DNA from: Unio delphinus
Lineage: Eukaryota > Mollusca > Bivalvia > Unionida > Unionidae
DNA: 64,000 bases
Assembly (NCBI GenBank): GCA_029339505.1
Contig: JAQISU010000026.1
Span: 3,856,001 to 3,920,000, forward strand
Reading direction: 5' to 3'
Both the position numbers and the translations under genes were made by a program. The notes under the pieces are model-generated. The model ran no database searches. It saw only the letters and a program-made list of their open reading frames with translations, and had not been told where the DNA came from. Positions 39,721-54,239 of the stretch are shown here, piece by piece (positions within the stretch are counted from its first letter, which is position 1; each line of letters begins with the position of its first letter).

Positions 39721-42250
39721 TTAAATCCACAGAAGAGAAACGATAAAAAAAGAATTGACAAAGCACCAATTAGTGGAATACCCAAATTAAAGAAGACAAA
39801 GACAGACATTTCAATGGTGACAATCCAAACCCTGAGCAACCCACACAAGAACAACTTACCACGTAACCACAAGTTGCAAAGGCTACGAAAGAAGGAACCA
39901 AACAAACGATAGAAATGGACAACCAAACACCAAGGGACAACCACAGAAAAATCAATACCTCAGTAAAGAGCACACAATTTTCATCACCTGCGGCAGCTGT
40001 AATTCCATCAATTTCAGCACCAGAAGGCTATCATCGGTCTTGACAAAACCTTATTCAGGTACTATCGAAATCATCAGACCAAGAACTAATTATAAATTAA
40101 AATACATGGAAATTCAACATATCAGACCTCTCCAAGTGAAGGTTTCAAGATATAATACGCCTACAACAAGCCAGACTCAGCAGGACTCAACCATGAATAT
40201 AGAAAAGGAGAGAAAACTACGCAATCCCAACAACAAAGACCAAACCAAACGAAACAAATATATCGAAGACAATCACAACATACAAAAGGTCATTAAATTA
40301 CATACAAAGTACAACTTACTAAACAATGATGACCTCACTCGAGAGTTAATAACCCAGAGAGCCAACATATCCAGTGCCCACAGGTTATAAACTAGTCACA
40401 GACTTGTGTCGACGACAAACTGATTGGAGTTTAACAAAACTCCCACACAACTAGTCTACTTTGACAGACCCCACCACCCTTATATTAAATAACTGCAAAC
40501 GTCCCAAGAGAAAAAAAGAAAGAATCTTATTCTTGGCTGAACTGAAACTAATATACACAAAAGAAAAGGCTATTACTCGCCTGAAAAATACCGCGCAAGA
40601 AAGGGAAACAGCATTTCACCGCATAGAAAACCCCAAACCACCCCAACCCAATCCACCCCAACCCATTCCAACCCTCACAAAGAGCCAACAAAGAGTCCTT
40701 CCCCCCTGCCGTCGGATGAAAATAGAAACCAAGTAAAAGATCAATACAAAATCAAAAATAATAGCAATGCAAATTCCAATATTCTTAAACCAACTAACCC
40801 ACACCTACCTACCTTTAAAAATTCATGATATGCGCAATCAAAATAAAGGCGAGTCTCCAAACACACCAGAAAAGCAACGGACAAGTAATTCAAGTGACAA
40901 AGTAAAAAGCAATGCAGGTAACATATGAACACCCTCCCCCGAGGCCATCTCACATACCACCATTATATATTATCTCAAAGACCTCCTGAAAGGTATTACT
41001 ACTCTTTCTCAAAAGCACCACATACCATCTATTGCCTTATTAAACTACTGTCAGACTTACTAGAGAAACACCTTGTTTCCATATACTAATATGACCATAA
41101 GAATCTATAAACACAATAATTATATAAATGTGAAATGGAAAAAACCACGAAACCGAATTAGTAATTTGGCAATAGAATAGCTGGGGACTAAATCTTAACA
41201 ACACAACTACTCGTCAGGGATTCAAACATTGAGGATGAAGACCTAAATATCGGAGGAGAAGGAGACTATTGTTTAACAAGAAAGAAAGAATAGCAATAGA
41301 AAACGTAACCAGAGAAGGAACCCTGCCCACAACAAGGCTGCTAACCAATCCATTACTCCGGCTACCATCTTGTAAACATGGACACCAACACCCGATACCC
41401 AAATGATTAGAACAACATCTACATTTACAAAGATTAACAATGAGCAGAAGAAAAAACTGAAGGATGCAGAAAGACAGATGGCCATAACTACAAATTACGC
41501 TACCACTATAACTGAGATTCCACTATAGAGATAAGAAGATACGAACTCAGAAGAGCAAATTGTAGCAGCGGATGAAGAAAACACAAGTGAAAACAATGAG
41601 AAGATGTTACGCTTGAGCAACAATGTGAAACACTACGTCTACAGGAAACTCTAACTGACCCTAAAAAGCCCAACAATTTTATCAGCTCTGTAACGTACAT
41701 GGTGTGAAGGTAACTCAGAAAGAAGAAAACATCTAGCTCCCAGCAGTCGCTGTTTTTTCAGCGTATCCTATTGCTTTACTATCCAAAGGCCCATGAAAAA
41801 TTCCCGCTCACTATTCTGGTGGACTATGCCATTGTGTTGTCTGTCAAGAATGTCTGGGTATGAGGCATTTCCTACAGAAACATATAAGAAAAGCACACAG
41901 CGGCAGAAAAATGGGACTACGAGAACCACCCGAAAACCTTTAAGCTGTTGACATAAAATCCATTCTCAGATCTGCCAAAGATATATGTCTAAAGATCCCC
42001 GCATGCCTACGAGTCCGCTCCTATTGAACAATAGAGGATTGTACTGCTGTACTTCACTCTCCAATATTCAACCAAACCAACTGCTGAAGTTATTAGCAGT
42101 CCAATTATCGGAAGGAGCCTCAAGACAGGTTTTGTGGGTTTGACTTCCAGAGTGGAACTAGCTGATTAATGGTGGACTGAGGCGAAGCGATACCCATTAC
42201 TGTCTTATATCCGATGACCCCCGGCTACTCGATATGGAAAAGATCGATTT
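39721..42250. other. A-rich interval with eroded open frames, origin unknown
   Basis: The + strand is unusually A/C-rich and carries several adjoining Lys/Asn/Pro-rich frames (39706-39912, 40040-40390, 40461-40736) plus a short Cys-His stretch near 41813-41915 ('CHCVVCQECLGMRHFL' then a His pair), like a zinc-finger remnant. The base skew and broken frames suggest an old retroelement ORF1 or gag-type gene, but I cannot name it. Confidence 0.3.
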
Positions 42251-43430
42251 ACCTTTCAAAACTGCCTAAGTGAACTATGCGGTTTTCCATTTTGTCTGGG
42301 AAACCGCTTTTAATTATTCTTTTTTTTAATTATAATTTGATCATTTCGTTACTACCATCAAAATTTATTTCCAATTTAACTATGCGTGACATAAAATCAC
42401 CATTGAGTCATTTCGTCTCGACTGATTGGTAATATTTTAAAGACTTGAAGTACACTATGTACACAAAATTCCAACTTTATGAATGAATCATTATGACATT
42501 TATTGACTCATTTGATTCGAATAACTGCATAGGTGGCTTACACAGTATTTGTATTTTTTTTTTTATTTTCCAATAGTATAAATGGACTTGATTTGATCAT
42601 AAGAGTACAATCTGTCGTTTTCGGAGGTTACATGTGGAGAGTAGTGAATTCAGTTATACAAGATTGGTTCTGATTGATAGTTGAACATTTTGGTCGATTT
42701 TGTAAGTTTCTGGCTTGTTCGTCTCAGTTATGTAAAGTCAAATCTGATTGGGAGTTTTTTGGTTGGTCTTCTAACTTGTTTATGTCAATTATCTAAGTTC
42801 AAATCTGATTGGGAGTTGTGTTCTTTGGTTTTCCGGTGGAGTGGTTTTGGTTTTGATTGGGAATCGATTATTTTTGGAAGAGTGTGGAATAGGTCAATTA
42901 GACTGGTAGTTGATTGTAGTAGGAGAATAAAAATGCTTTTCTGCTATTTGGTGGACTGGAAATGTGTCTGTTTGGTTACGATTACTTCTTTTGCCGGGTA
43001 CTTTTCCGCCTTGCCTAGTGCAGACAGCATAGTTAAAAAGTGCGACATTAGCACATAAAAGCGGGGCTGTAGTGGCACTATTCCAATTGAAAATCTCGCC
43101 TTTCGAGACTTTTTTTAAAACCAAATTAAGGTCAGCCACATGCAACATTGGTGCCAGTATCAGTACTCTGAATTACCCCTATTCCATTCATATTGACCCT
43201 ATACAGTCCATATCCATTTCCTATGTTAAATTTCCCATAGATTCTATATCGTCCCATGACCTTTTTGAATGGGATTTCCATAGACCGTATATCGTTCCAC
43301 TATACTAGCGCCGAGAAAACCATAAATTTTATAATGCAGCCCGCGATCCAATGGAATTAATCATTAAACAAGGAAGTATCTGAACCAAGTCTAATTTTAT
43401 TAAAATGCGCATTCTGAGTCGTCCGCAGAG
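42251..43430. other. Non-coding interval
   Basis: AT-rich. A duplicated 'GTCAAATCTGATTGGGAGTT' (about 42739 and 42799) marks a ~60-bp tandem pair. No gene recognised. Confidence 0.4.
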
Positions 43431-43431
43431 C

Positions 43432-43590
43432 CAGCCTCTGCATCAAAATGTGTCGCAGTTTTTTTTTTTTGCAGTGGTTGGGTTGCCTTGGCTCTTTTTC
43501 TTAAGTAGTTGATATGCCCAATACAAGATTTTACATCTTCAAATACTCGCTCGTTCATAAAGATAGGCAATGGTAGTAAGGAAGTGTTCG
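43432..43590 (-). pseudogene. Possible C-terminal exon or gene remnant (unidentified)
   Basis: On the minus strand a frame reads 'NERVFEDVKSCIGHINYLRK', a Lys run over A12, and an acidic end 'AEAGSADDSECAF' with a stop followed by TAATAAAATT, a polyadenylation-like signal. The composition looks coding, but no domain is recognisable and the upstream frame is broken. It could be a transposase tail or host terminal exon. Confidence 0.25.
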
Positions 43591-43959
43591 TTTGCCAGTG
43601 TCATTGCATCTTACTGTAATTTTAAAAGGATTTTGGAAGATCAGTCAAGAACACCGTAATACGAATGTGACCTGAATCGATGATTTCATTTCATTAGTGC
43701 ACACCTGTATTACGAGAAATTTGCATGTTAGTTATTTCTCAGTAGTTCCCGACTGGCATGTGTACAGTGTATACCGGTACCCCATGACTCGAGAAGCTCT
43801 GGGTACATATAAGCACACAGTTCAACGCTCCTGTGTGAAATCAAAGTCATTGCACACACGCGAATACACGAACACACGAACACACACACATGTTGAATAT
43901 AGATGATTGCTGCATGAAGGAACTGAATTTCTGAATGTAGGGTCTTGGATAAAATCTGT

Positions 43960-44660
43960 AACGATCGAGATTAGCGCATATTAATGATGTGATCTTGCAT
44001 CTGATTGGATGATCTTTTTAAGACTTTGGTGGAGTTTTTTGCGCTGCTGATCAAAATTAGAATAAATGATTTTATCTTAAAAATCGTGGGTAAGTTCAAT
44101 CATGAACGACATTTACGCATTTAATGCGATATTGCATCAGGTTTGGTGAGCTGGTTTCGGCTCTAGAATCCATATTTTTGGTCCTATTTCGTTCAAACAT
44201 GGAATATAGAAAATTATATTGTCAAGATCTCAGACGAGTTCGATAATAAACAAGATTCATTAATATTAATGAAGTGATGTAACATCTGACTGGATGAGCT
44301 TCTTTCCACTTGAAAGACTGTATTTCTGATCTGAACTAACTGGCTAAACTTTTTACCAATATGCAATATTTATGCAGTGATGTTAATCAAATTTCGAATA
44401 TATTATACGTTAATATAAACATGATCTCGCTAAAATTCGATAACTAACAAAATGTCCTGAATATTAATGAAGTGATCTTGCGTCTTATTGGCTGCGTTTG
44501 TTACCATTCGAATGACTGTAATTATGATCCAGTTTTGATTATGTTGGTAAATAAAATGATACCATTAGTTATCAGCCAGTTGAGCGATATCGATCCGATT
44601 TGGGCCTCTTGTTATCTTGGTATCTCAGCAAAGCGTGTTGCTCAAAATGCAAAAGAAAGT
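43960..44660. repeat. Diverged ~200-290-bp tandem repeats
   Basis: Three copies of a core 'TATTAATGAAGTGATCTTGC' plus '(A/G)TCTGATTGGATG' at about 43978, 44265 and 44460, followed each time by 'CTTTTT/CTTTCC..GAAAGACTG'-like and 'TTTGATCAA/GATCCAGTTTTGAT' segments. Divergence is high. Confidence 0.55.
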
Positions 44661-44699
44661 CTCTTTTGTTAACACACTATATATCTCTCAAGTAACAGA

Positions 44700-45387
44700 A
44701 ATCTAATTCTTCTATTGCAATAAGTTCATCATCGTTTGGAATTGTGGGCCTAAATAGCGTTACCAACCGTTACAGTTTGGCCGCCAGATGTTTGTGAGTT
44801 AAAATAGGTATCTTTATAATCTAATATACATATAATGTAATAATAATTCCTTCAAAGGAGAACCTGTAAATTGACATTTTAAACTGTGCTCGTTCCGGTG
44901 TACAGTTTTCCACAAAGGACTGTTGTAACAGTCGACCAAAAATCCGAGATAGGTTTATGTGGTGGAGGCTAGATCAATTCACTGCAAAATAAATGAATAA
45001 GTAAGATAGGATAGGCTCTTAAATCAACCGTGATGTTTAATATAGGCATGTAGTCATGTAGTCACAAGTTTGCCCCACTCACGCACTGGATTTCATGTAC
45101 AGCTAAAAAAAACTTTTTGCTGAAACGTCAATTGCTTAAAAAAATAAAGTTTCCTTCGAAAATGAAAAATATAAGGCCAATCGTGCGAAACCGAAGCCTC
45201 TAACTAACCGAGAATTTCTCTAATTGGGTTAGTTTATTTTGTTACTTTATCTTTTGTCGTTAGTGTTTGTTTTGTTTTTTTCCTTCAAATTTGTATGTTT
45301 GTTCATTTATCTTTCAGACGTTTCGTTGAGGTCGCGCTTTTTGCTGCTGTAAATATTTGAGTAATTAGATATTATTGTATATCAATA
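44700..45387. other. Non-coding interval left of element 2
   Basis: AT-rich; no terminal inverted repeat like that of element 1 is visible before the first element 2 gene at 45388. Confidence 0.4.
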
Positions 45388-46136
45388 ATGGCGCCAGCTA
45401 TGGAGTCTTATACAGCTAAATTAGCTCGAGAAAGATTAGAAACAATTAAGTTATTTCTTCATGTCTGTGATTCTGTCAGACAAAAATTACGAGAACGTCA
45501 TGAGTCTCGGGATTATTTTTGCAGAAGGTGCAGAACAATTAAAACCCGTTACGAAGGCTACCGAAGGTCTTCTTCTTACATTAGAAGAAACCGCTATAGC
45601 AAACGGAAAATAAGCAAAAAAAATTCAGAAAACAAAGACGATTTTACGAGCTCTTCGAGCTGAAAAAGCTCCTGCTCAACCACTTGGAGGAGTCAAGGAG
45701 GAATTAGTTGAAGGTACTGATCAATCTAATGCAGAAACAGATGCATTAGAGGTTTATTATATATTAAAACCAGAAAGTTATAATGATAAAAAATAATTAT
45801 GAAGCCTGCGTACTCTAATAAATATATAAAAAGTGAAACCTGGTACGATTTGGTTCATAAAGTAGGCCATGAGATTAAACGGAAGAGGAAGGAGCAACCG
45901 GAAGTTGTATTACAACTCAAGAAAGTGGTCTTATCACTATATGTCCCAATAACGTCCTTGCCGATATTGAACGATTAAAAAGTATGATTGGAGGAAAACA
46001 TACTGAAAATAGTTGTCCAGAAATTATTAATGAAGCAGCTGATATTTGTCAACGATTATTTACAGCCGGTATCATGGACATTAATGTTTATCAGTCTCTT
46101 ATTGATGAAAATGCTGATGACTGTCACAGTGATTAA
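45388..46136 (+). pseudogene. Element 2 copy of the 29448-type virion protein
   Basis: Starts 'YTAKLARERLETIKLF' (cf. TTRLARERLDAIKRF), breaks by frameshift near 45520, and resumes at 45.92 kb with the conserved C-terminus ('EIINEAADICQRLF', ending CHSD-stop at 46136). A cleavage-type MIGG lies at the same place as LVGG in element 1. The basic middle region is mostly deleted. Confidence 0.8.
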
Positions 46137-46156
46137 ATACAAAATCAACAAATAAA

Positions 46157-46440
46157 ATGATTAAACACAATGCTCAACGTGGACCGATTATGTTCAGAGT
46201 GATAAATTCGCGTTTACCTACTTATTAAGCGATCTACGGTAACGGACTCCGTGATGTTGTACAGGGTTTATTTAGAAGGATAGCCGTAAAAGCAATACCG
46301 ATTGCAAAGCAACTAGGAATGAAAGCTATTGACCTTCGCGGTAAGCTCATGATGTTATTGGTAATGATGCCGGTAAGCGTTTTCAGTAATCAAGGATATA
46401 TTAGCACTATTATATTTTCGTGATCAAATATAGATCACAC
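46157..46440 (+). pseudogene. Element 2 copy of the small basic virion protein
   Basis: 'MFRVINSRLPTY' then a TAA stop, then 'GNGLRDVVQGLFRR' and 'IPIAKQLGMKAID', collinear with 30525-30953. It is truncated near 46.44 kb, where a deletion joins it to the capsid gene end. Confidence 0.75.
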
Positions 46441-46462
46441 ACACAATTAGATTTTACAAAAT

Positions 46463-46668
46463 TTAAGGCTGATTTATTACTTTTCACTGGAACGTCTGGA
46501 TTTGACACAGCAAACTGTTAATGATATACATTTTCGAGCTTAATAAAAAAAAGTGTTGATATTATGAATTATAGAGCAATCGCTGTTATACTTAGCGACA
46601 AAAGAATGCTACTTGAAGGTGTTGGTGGACGAATGAGAATCATTGATACCTTAGGAGAGAACATATAA
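46463..46668 (+). pseudogene. Element 2 capsid protein, C-terminal remnant
   Basis: Retains 'YYFSLERLDLTQQTVNDIHF', a frame break, and 'YRAIAVILSDKRMLLEGVGG' to the stop at 46668, matching the last ~70 codons of 31007-32470. The first ~85% of the capsid gene is deleted. Confidence 0.8.
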
Positions 46669-46693
46669 TTAAATCGCTCATGATATAATACAA

Positions 46694-47200
46694 ATGTCCT
46701 ATAGTCACGTTGGTCACTGTGAGTTCCGGTCAGATAAAATTTTTTTACAATCAAATCTTATAAGTAAATTTGAAACAAAAGTAACATTGAAAAAAGATCA
46801 AAAGAAAGTGGTGGTCCAAAGAAATTATCATTAACTAAAACTCAGCTTAAACATTTTAACAAAGCTTCAGAATCAAATACAGAATTTCATCTCCATCTTT
46901 CTTCGAGTTTCTCTAAATATTTTTAATTTTAAAAAAAAAAAACACAACTGGTATATTTCCACTTCTTGCAGCTATACCGGCGTTAATTGCCGCTGCATCT
47001 CCAGTTGTTGAGAAGCAGCTGCAATGGTACTATTTGAACTGCTGCTGGAATTGCATTATAGAATGCAACATATGTATATTGTTCTTAAAAGAGGAAACGG
47101 CCTAAGATTACCAGAAACTTATCGATACGGAAAAGGTCTGAGACTTTTAGGAACACAACTTTCTAAATCGTCAAATGTCAAATTTATATTTACTCCATGC
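46694..47200 (+). pseudogene. Element 2 copy of the hydrophobic core-type protein
   Basis: Short matches to 32535-33074: 'LSLTKTQLKHFNKA', 'TGIFPLLAAIPALIAAASP', and basic repeats 'GLRLPETYRYGKGLRLLGTQ' near 47.1 kb. Multiple frameshifts. Confidence 0.7.
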
Positions 47201-47204
47201 TGCT

Positions 47205-47560
47205 AAAAGAAATTTAATATAAAACATTTGAAAGCTGTTTTTATGCACGATCCATTACCTAACCAGCACAGTGAAGTTGAAAAAGGTATCATTAATCTCG
47301 ATAATAGTTCTGATTCCCGGAACTCACTGGGTTGCATACGCAATTGATCCACGTGGATCTGTTTGTTTTGATTCGTACAGACTTCTTTCGTCGAACGAAT
47401 TTATGTTATATACAAAATCCATTATGATCTGGTTTTCCACATTACAACACAGAAAATAACTAATCCGCCAATATGTGGCCGTGAAGCAATTGCTGTACTT
47501 AACGCTGTATCAAAGTCAACCAAACCACCTCCTAAAGTCGTACATTAGTATACAAGTAAC
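47205..47560 (+). pseudogene. Element 2 protease remnant
   Basis: 'GTHWVAYAIDPRGSVCFDSY' (47319-47378) keeps the catalytic His and acidic residue; 'PPICGREAIAVLNAVS' (after a frameshift, about 47470) keeps the Cys. At least two frame breaks, so inactive. Confidence 0.8.
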
Positions 47561-47579
47561 TGCTAACTTTTTAAAAAGA

Positions 47580-48524
47580 TCTCACAAATATAATATTAAT
47601 AATATCGTTATTTACGGAAGATATTTTTCAAAACAAAAGCAAATAACTGACGAAATATCGCACGAAAATGTATTTAAAAAATCATTAGTAATGAAATATT
47701 CTAAATATACTTAAATATTACTAAATCTTGCAAATGTAGATCCAAACGAAGTTTTTGTGTTTCAAGATAAGCAAGGAAGATTAAAATCGAGTGATCTTTC
47801 ATTGCAGGATAGAATCATCAGGATTAATGGAGTAAACAAAAACAGCATACCTAAGTTTGACAGTAATGGAAAAATTAAGTCCGGTGTTATGCAACGATAT
47901 ATTTGATAATATTCGTGATCGAGTACAAAAATCCGGTGATGCAATATCCGGTATCATTAATATAACTAAAAACAAAATTACTGCTCTTGGAGACCAGAAT
48001 CAAACGATGACGCTGTAACTAAGAAATAACGTCGAGTCGATGACAGAATGACGAACTAGTTAACGACAATCAATAATGAAGTAATCATTCTTAGATCTGA
48101 TTATACTGCTCACAAAAACACGCTCTTGAGTTTTCGTAGAAACGTAAATATAAACATGAACGAGGTTTTTTGGGGGGAAGTCCGGCAGTCGTTGATAATA
48201 AACTCGTTGACATAAGAAAAGATCACCGACAACGCAGTGTACACAGTAGCGTCTGTATCAGTATTATAATCGCTACTCAATAAATCTATTAAACATCGTG
48301 CTGAGGTTATCGGTATATACATGTTCACAGTACTCGGCGTTACAACATTTACAATATCTACTACAATACCACGGGGTTATCCACTAACCAAATATTCTGG
48401 GTTTATGTTAGTGATGTTGGAGCAAAACGACGAAATAACATTTGAGGTGGAACCTGAAGAAAAAAGACTCGGCTTGGTGTATCATTCATTTCTTGACGTA
48501 ATCGCTAAACTACCACCTACATAA
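47580..48524 (+). pseudogene. Element 2 fibre-like gene remnant
   Basis: Homologous to 33534-34363: 'VDPNEVFVFQDKQGRLKSSD' at about 47730-47795, 'FDSNGKIKSGVM', a degraded coiled-coil section, and a C-terminal segment at 48321-48524. Many frame breaks. Confidence 0.65.
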
Positions 48525-48530
48525 ATATAA

Positions 48531-48990
48531 TGAGATTCCTAATCAACGTGCAGCATTATAGATACAACCAGGTGTGTGAATGGCAAATTAAACTAAAAAG
48601 TATAGTTGATGACTATACAGCAAAACAAAGAGAATATCGCAGACGTATAGTTCTCGTGGATATACATGTAGTTGTATATTTGGCGTATGCAGTAATCATT
48701 TGAACAGGCGTATTGCTATTAGCAATAACAACATCACCAGCAGTTGTAACAACTTGTGTTTCAACAACAAATACTGATATCATTAATATCATTGCCAAAA
48801 ATATATACATATCGCGAAAAAAATTTATATGAATATATAATATAGTTATATAATATAGCTGCATACAGCGACTCTAGCATATTCCAAATTATCGTCATTG
48901 ATATCATCATGTCTTAGCGATAGAATAATATCAGATGTTGGGTTTACAGAAATGATCAAGATTTACAACGAGGCAATGACTACGTGATAT
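48531..48990 (+). pseudogene. Element 2 membrane-protein remnant
   Basis: Starts 'MRFLINVQHYRYNQVCEWQI', continues through the basic helix 'KQREYRRRIVLVDIHVVVYL', damaged hydrophobic segments, and a tail ending before 48998. Collinear with 34393-35040; here the gene stops without running into the next one. Confidence 0.65.
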
Positions 48991-48996
48991 TAAGAA

Positions 48997-48997
<1 letters not shown>

Positions 48998-49042
<45 letters not shown>

Positions 49043-49062
49043 TTTAATAAATAATAATAATA
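48998..49062. repeat. (AAT)n microsatellite
   Basis: About 20 AAT/TAA triplets between the membrane and minor capsid remnants of element 2. Confidence 0.95.
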
Positions 49063-49079
49063 ACAAAGTCATCCCAAGA

Positions 49080-50000
<921 letters not shown>

Positions 50001-50499
50001 CGTCATGATTTCGTTAATAAAATTAATATTGAAACAGTGAGACAAAGTAGGTATATGTGTCTGTATGCCAGAGAGATCTATAAATAATAGCTTAGCTGTA
50101 TTGTACATGTAACGGCTTGTGTATGATTTACTGCCTTGACGTTGTCAAGAAAAACGAAATTAAATATTCTTTAAATAATTTGAAATATTACAAATTTATA
50201 TTACTTCGTTAATATAATTTCCACGCAGATGGTCAAATTATTGTATATAACTAATTACTGAATGATGGCACAAGAAATACGGATGTCAAATACTCATTAA
50301 CAAGGGACGAAACACTTTTTGATCGCTCTAATAAAGAAAGCTGCATGACACTGTTATCTCCCCTTTACAATAATGAAATCGTATTTTGTTTGTTTATATT
50401 TTTGGGATAACGCCGACCTGGTTACATTATTTGCGACAAAATGTATAGAACGCCTGCAAATAGGGAAATATTTACCAGCTGCATACCATGATTTAAATA

Positions 50500-50860
50500 T
50501 TGTTTAACCTGTTTCTATATTTGTAGGTACAACTGATTTTGCAAAATCATCATTATAACCAACATTTCCAAATTTGCTATTCTGACTTCGTATAACAACT
50601 CGTAAATAAATCAACGAGTTATCAAGTTTTTCACAGTTTATATGATCGATCACAAGACCGTCTTTCATCAAATCATGGAAACATTCGTTGACCAGCATGT
50701 GACAATGTATTATTGATCCCAGTATTGAACACTAGATAACAGTATTAATAACATTACCAACTGGCTTTTTAGTCGACAATGTCTGACTACATAATCACGA
50801 GATGCTTTGTAATTCTTGATAATTTGGATGCTTCACATGCTCGTTCTGCTTCATTTTATA
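50500..50860 (-). pseudogene. Element 2 NUMOD4/HNH nuclease remnant (inverted)
   Basis: On the minus strand 'NECFHDLMKDGLVIDHINCE' and 'LRVVIRSQNSKFG' match the HNH core of 28148-28627, with the N-terminal half degraded upstream (50.7-50.86 kb). Its orientation marks the inverted block. Confidence 0.75.
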
Positions 50861-51129
50861 TAATAATTGTATTTGTCTTAATACTTTTTTGAGATCTAGC
50901 TAAACAGTTTTCGGCACATTTTATAACTTTGTAACTGTCGGTGTTTTTTTTCCTTCTTATAATAATATATTTTCAGTTCTTTCTATTTTTTACCACCAAA
51001 TTGCACACACAAACGTGTTTCTCCTCTAACTCCAAATTAGAGGCATTTTAAACACGGTTTTGGTCCTAGACTTCCGCAGAATTAATTTACATAGGCTTTG
51101 TTGCAAAGGGTTGTAGAACCTAACATTCA

Positions 51130-54100
51130 AAATAATACTCGACACCGATGGTATCGATGATGATATCAATGCTACGATGAACGACCAAGAAAATTCGACG
51201 ATTTACTAATTATCTCGACAAACATAACCCTGTCCTTCATGATGAAAAATTGCTATATTGTGTAAAAATTCCAAACCAGGAATGTTTACTGGTATTGACA
51301 AACCTTATTATGAACGAGAAAAACCTGTATCAGCAGTTTTATATGTCATATATCTGCTGAATGACAACCCCAGCGTTCATGATCTCAAACCAATTAAATT
51401 TTGAAAGATAAATTGTGTAGCTGGACGAGTTATTGCATATTTCACAAATGCGATTCGCGGAAAGGTTTTAACGGATCTAAGACGTACAAAAATAAACGAA
51501 TGGGCAGAAAAAGTTAATATACCGGAGCGTATAACAAAGACGTTCCTGAGCTATGTTAAAATAACTTAAATTTCCCATAAAGAAAACGATAAACAAAGAG
51601 ATTTTGTACGTTTCAAAATATAAATTGAATGGAGCTTCGATTGAAATTATTGATCATAATGCGGTAACAATATTTCCACGAAATGGAACAGTAAGATTTT
51701 GTGACGGTGATATCTTTGATTTTACTGAAAATATTTGTAAAAGGGATCCTGTATCCCTGTAGTTGTTTTCTAGTTCCGACAATAAAAACTATGATCAAAG
51801 TGTACGTCATAATAAAGGAGATATTTGTCGTTCATAATTTTTGAACGAAGAAATGAAACATCTTGCACAGAAATTTTCATCGCAGAATGACAATTATAAA
51901 CAATTACTGAATAATTCTTTTAAGGTTCCGTCAGTTGCTGCTCACTTTGTAAAAGAAACAATCGTGGAAGACAACTCGATTTGAATTTCTTGAAGACGTG
52001 CAACAAATAGCCGCTGCGAATATGGACACGGCAGATTGTGGAATACTAAATACAATTATAAAGATGTTCTTTCAGTTGATATGACAGCGTGTTATCACGG
52101 ATGTTTTCTTGGAATTGGTGAATGTCATGTATATTTTAAAAGCTTTGGACATCCAACACACGAGATGACCAGATTTCCGATAAACGGAACTCACTGGCTT
52201 TGTTTGTATCGAGTCATTTGAGTTTGTTAAAGGTCTTGATCCATTTTTTATGCATGGTTTGGTAGACGCTTTTCATTAATAAAAAAATTGTGTACCAATT
52301 TTATTGTTACGATATATGATCAACGCAAAAATAATATTTCATGAAAAAAGTAAAACAATTATATCATATCGTCCGCAGAAAGACGTTTGGTTACCACACC
52401 AAAAGAAATATTCCAATGATGAAAATTGTGATATGATCGATTTTAAAAATAAAATCGCATAAGATCTTGGCAGTTGAATAATCAGTAAATTTACCTAAGA
52501 AGGAAAATATGATAATTAACGAAACTTTACAAGAATAATTATGGACGACGCTTAACTTGATTTAGAATTACTGATGCAACGAAGAGAAATATATTTGTAA
52601 GTCGAAGAAGAAAAAAAAACGCTCAATTGTCTAACGGAATAAATTAGTTACAAGTGTAGGTTATATTGATGGAGAGTCGCCGCAGTTTAGTCATTTAAGA
52701 TCTTCAATGCTCGCGTATGTGTCGTTAAATTTAGTATCGATGATAAAATCGTGATTAGAGTCATTACGGATTCATTTTATATCGAACGAAAATATTCATA
52801 TTTGCTGACTCAGCTTATTTAAGTACTGATTTCAAAATAGCATGGGACGAGTGAAGAGAAAAAAAATAAACAAAAAAGTTACATAAATATTCTGAATCTG
52901 CCGACGCTGAAATCAGGTACATTTATTACAAAAATAATAAAAAATTTGAAACAATCATCGGCTCCGTCACTGTATGATCATGTGACTAGATATAAGACAG
53001 TTAATCTAAATGGACCGGGAGGTTCTGCTAAAACAACTCTTGTGATCCAATTATTTCGACAGCGTTCTTAAAACTATGTTGTTATGATTGTTTTATCCCA
53101 TATACACATACTCGTAAGATAAATGAACAAACCAACGAGGAGTTAAATTTTTCACTTATCATAAATTTTTGCTATGGAAAGGAGGACTTATGAACGAATA
53201 TGTGAAACATATTCAAAGGATCATTATTTGGATGAAATATGAAACAGTATCTTAAGATATATTAAAAATATTTTTTATTGGTTGTTGACAACCAAATACT
53301 CCTGTAATAATGTACGGCGATCATGGTCAACCACCACCTTTTATTGGACTGTCTCCATATGAATGGCTGAAAGGTTTTATCGATTTGTATGAAGAAATAA
53401 CTGACGTTCATAGAGCGCTTGGTCCAAAAATAAGATAAATTAATCAGACTACAACCGAATAAAATTCAGTGTGAAATAATGCGTGATAAAATTTTACAAA
53501 CGCATTTAAACGATTTTTTTAATTTGTGGAGACCATTTGATTTAATAGTTGCAAGTAGAAAGATAATTCGTGATACACTTTAACAGCAATTATTTTTGTT
53601 ACATAAAGAAAAAATTCGAATATACCCGTACCATTCATTATCTTATTGCCCAGCAGATACACACAAACAAAATAGTGAAGCTGATATACCAAGATCGTCA
53701 GAGACAGGAAATATTTTGTTAATTGATATTGTTTTAGTTCCTGTCAGTGTTGTTGAGAGCGCATTAGCTATTGACAAAACACCATCGCTAGGACACGTAA
53801 TGACAATCCATTCATCTCAATGATTAACGATCTCTGATAGTGTTGTTTGGATCATCGATGATCGTATAGAATGGTCAAATTTAGTTTATCTCACAGTGTC
53901 TTGAGTTATAATATCTCAGCTGCGGAGGGTTATTGTAAAATTTTATAGAGACTAATGGAACCAATAACAATGTTGTGTCAAAGATATATTAAGAAAAAAA
54001 TTAGTTCTAAGCAACGTGACAGACAAAAATAAACGTGACTTCGATCTTGACGCTTTCAAGACATTAGCACACCGACAGGATATTCATTGTGCAAGCAGTA

Positions 54101-54235
54101 ATTATGTGCCAATATTCAGATAATGATCCAAGACAATTTAACGTTTAAAGAATTGACAGTAGTCTTTGTCACATGCGCAAAATTGTAATGCTGACCTGTC
54201 TTGAGTGATATAGCGTCGAGGCGCTAGTTAAGTGA
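51130..54235 (+). pseudogene. Element 2 polymerase-helicase-HNH remnant (inverted)
   Basis: Follows 27.1-23.86 kb of element 1 across its whole length: 'ATMNDQENST' (51.17 kb), 'GIDKPYYEREKPVSAVLYVI' (51.3 kb), motif A 'SVDMTACYHGCFLGIG' (52.07-52.12 kb), 'VRVITDSFYI' (near 52.76 kb), Walker A 'NGPGGSAKTTL' (53.01 kb), 'MYGDHGQPPPFIGLSP' (53.31 kb), 'MTIHSSQ' (53.80 kb), and at the end HNH pieces 'HCASSNYVPIF', 'DPRQFNV', 'VMLTCLE'. Dozens of stops. The N-terminal basic repeats are absent. The same three domains sit in the same order, so the fusion predates the split of the two copies. Confidence 0.85.
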
Positions 54236-54239
54236 AGAC

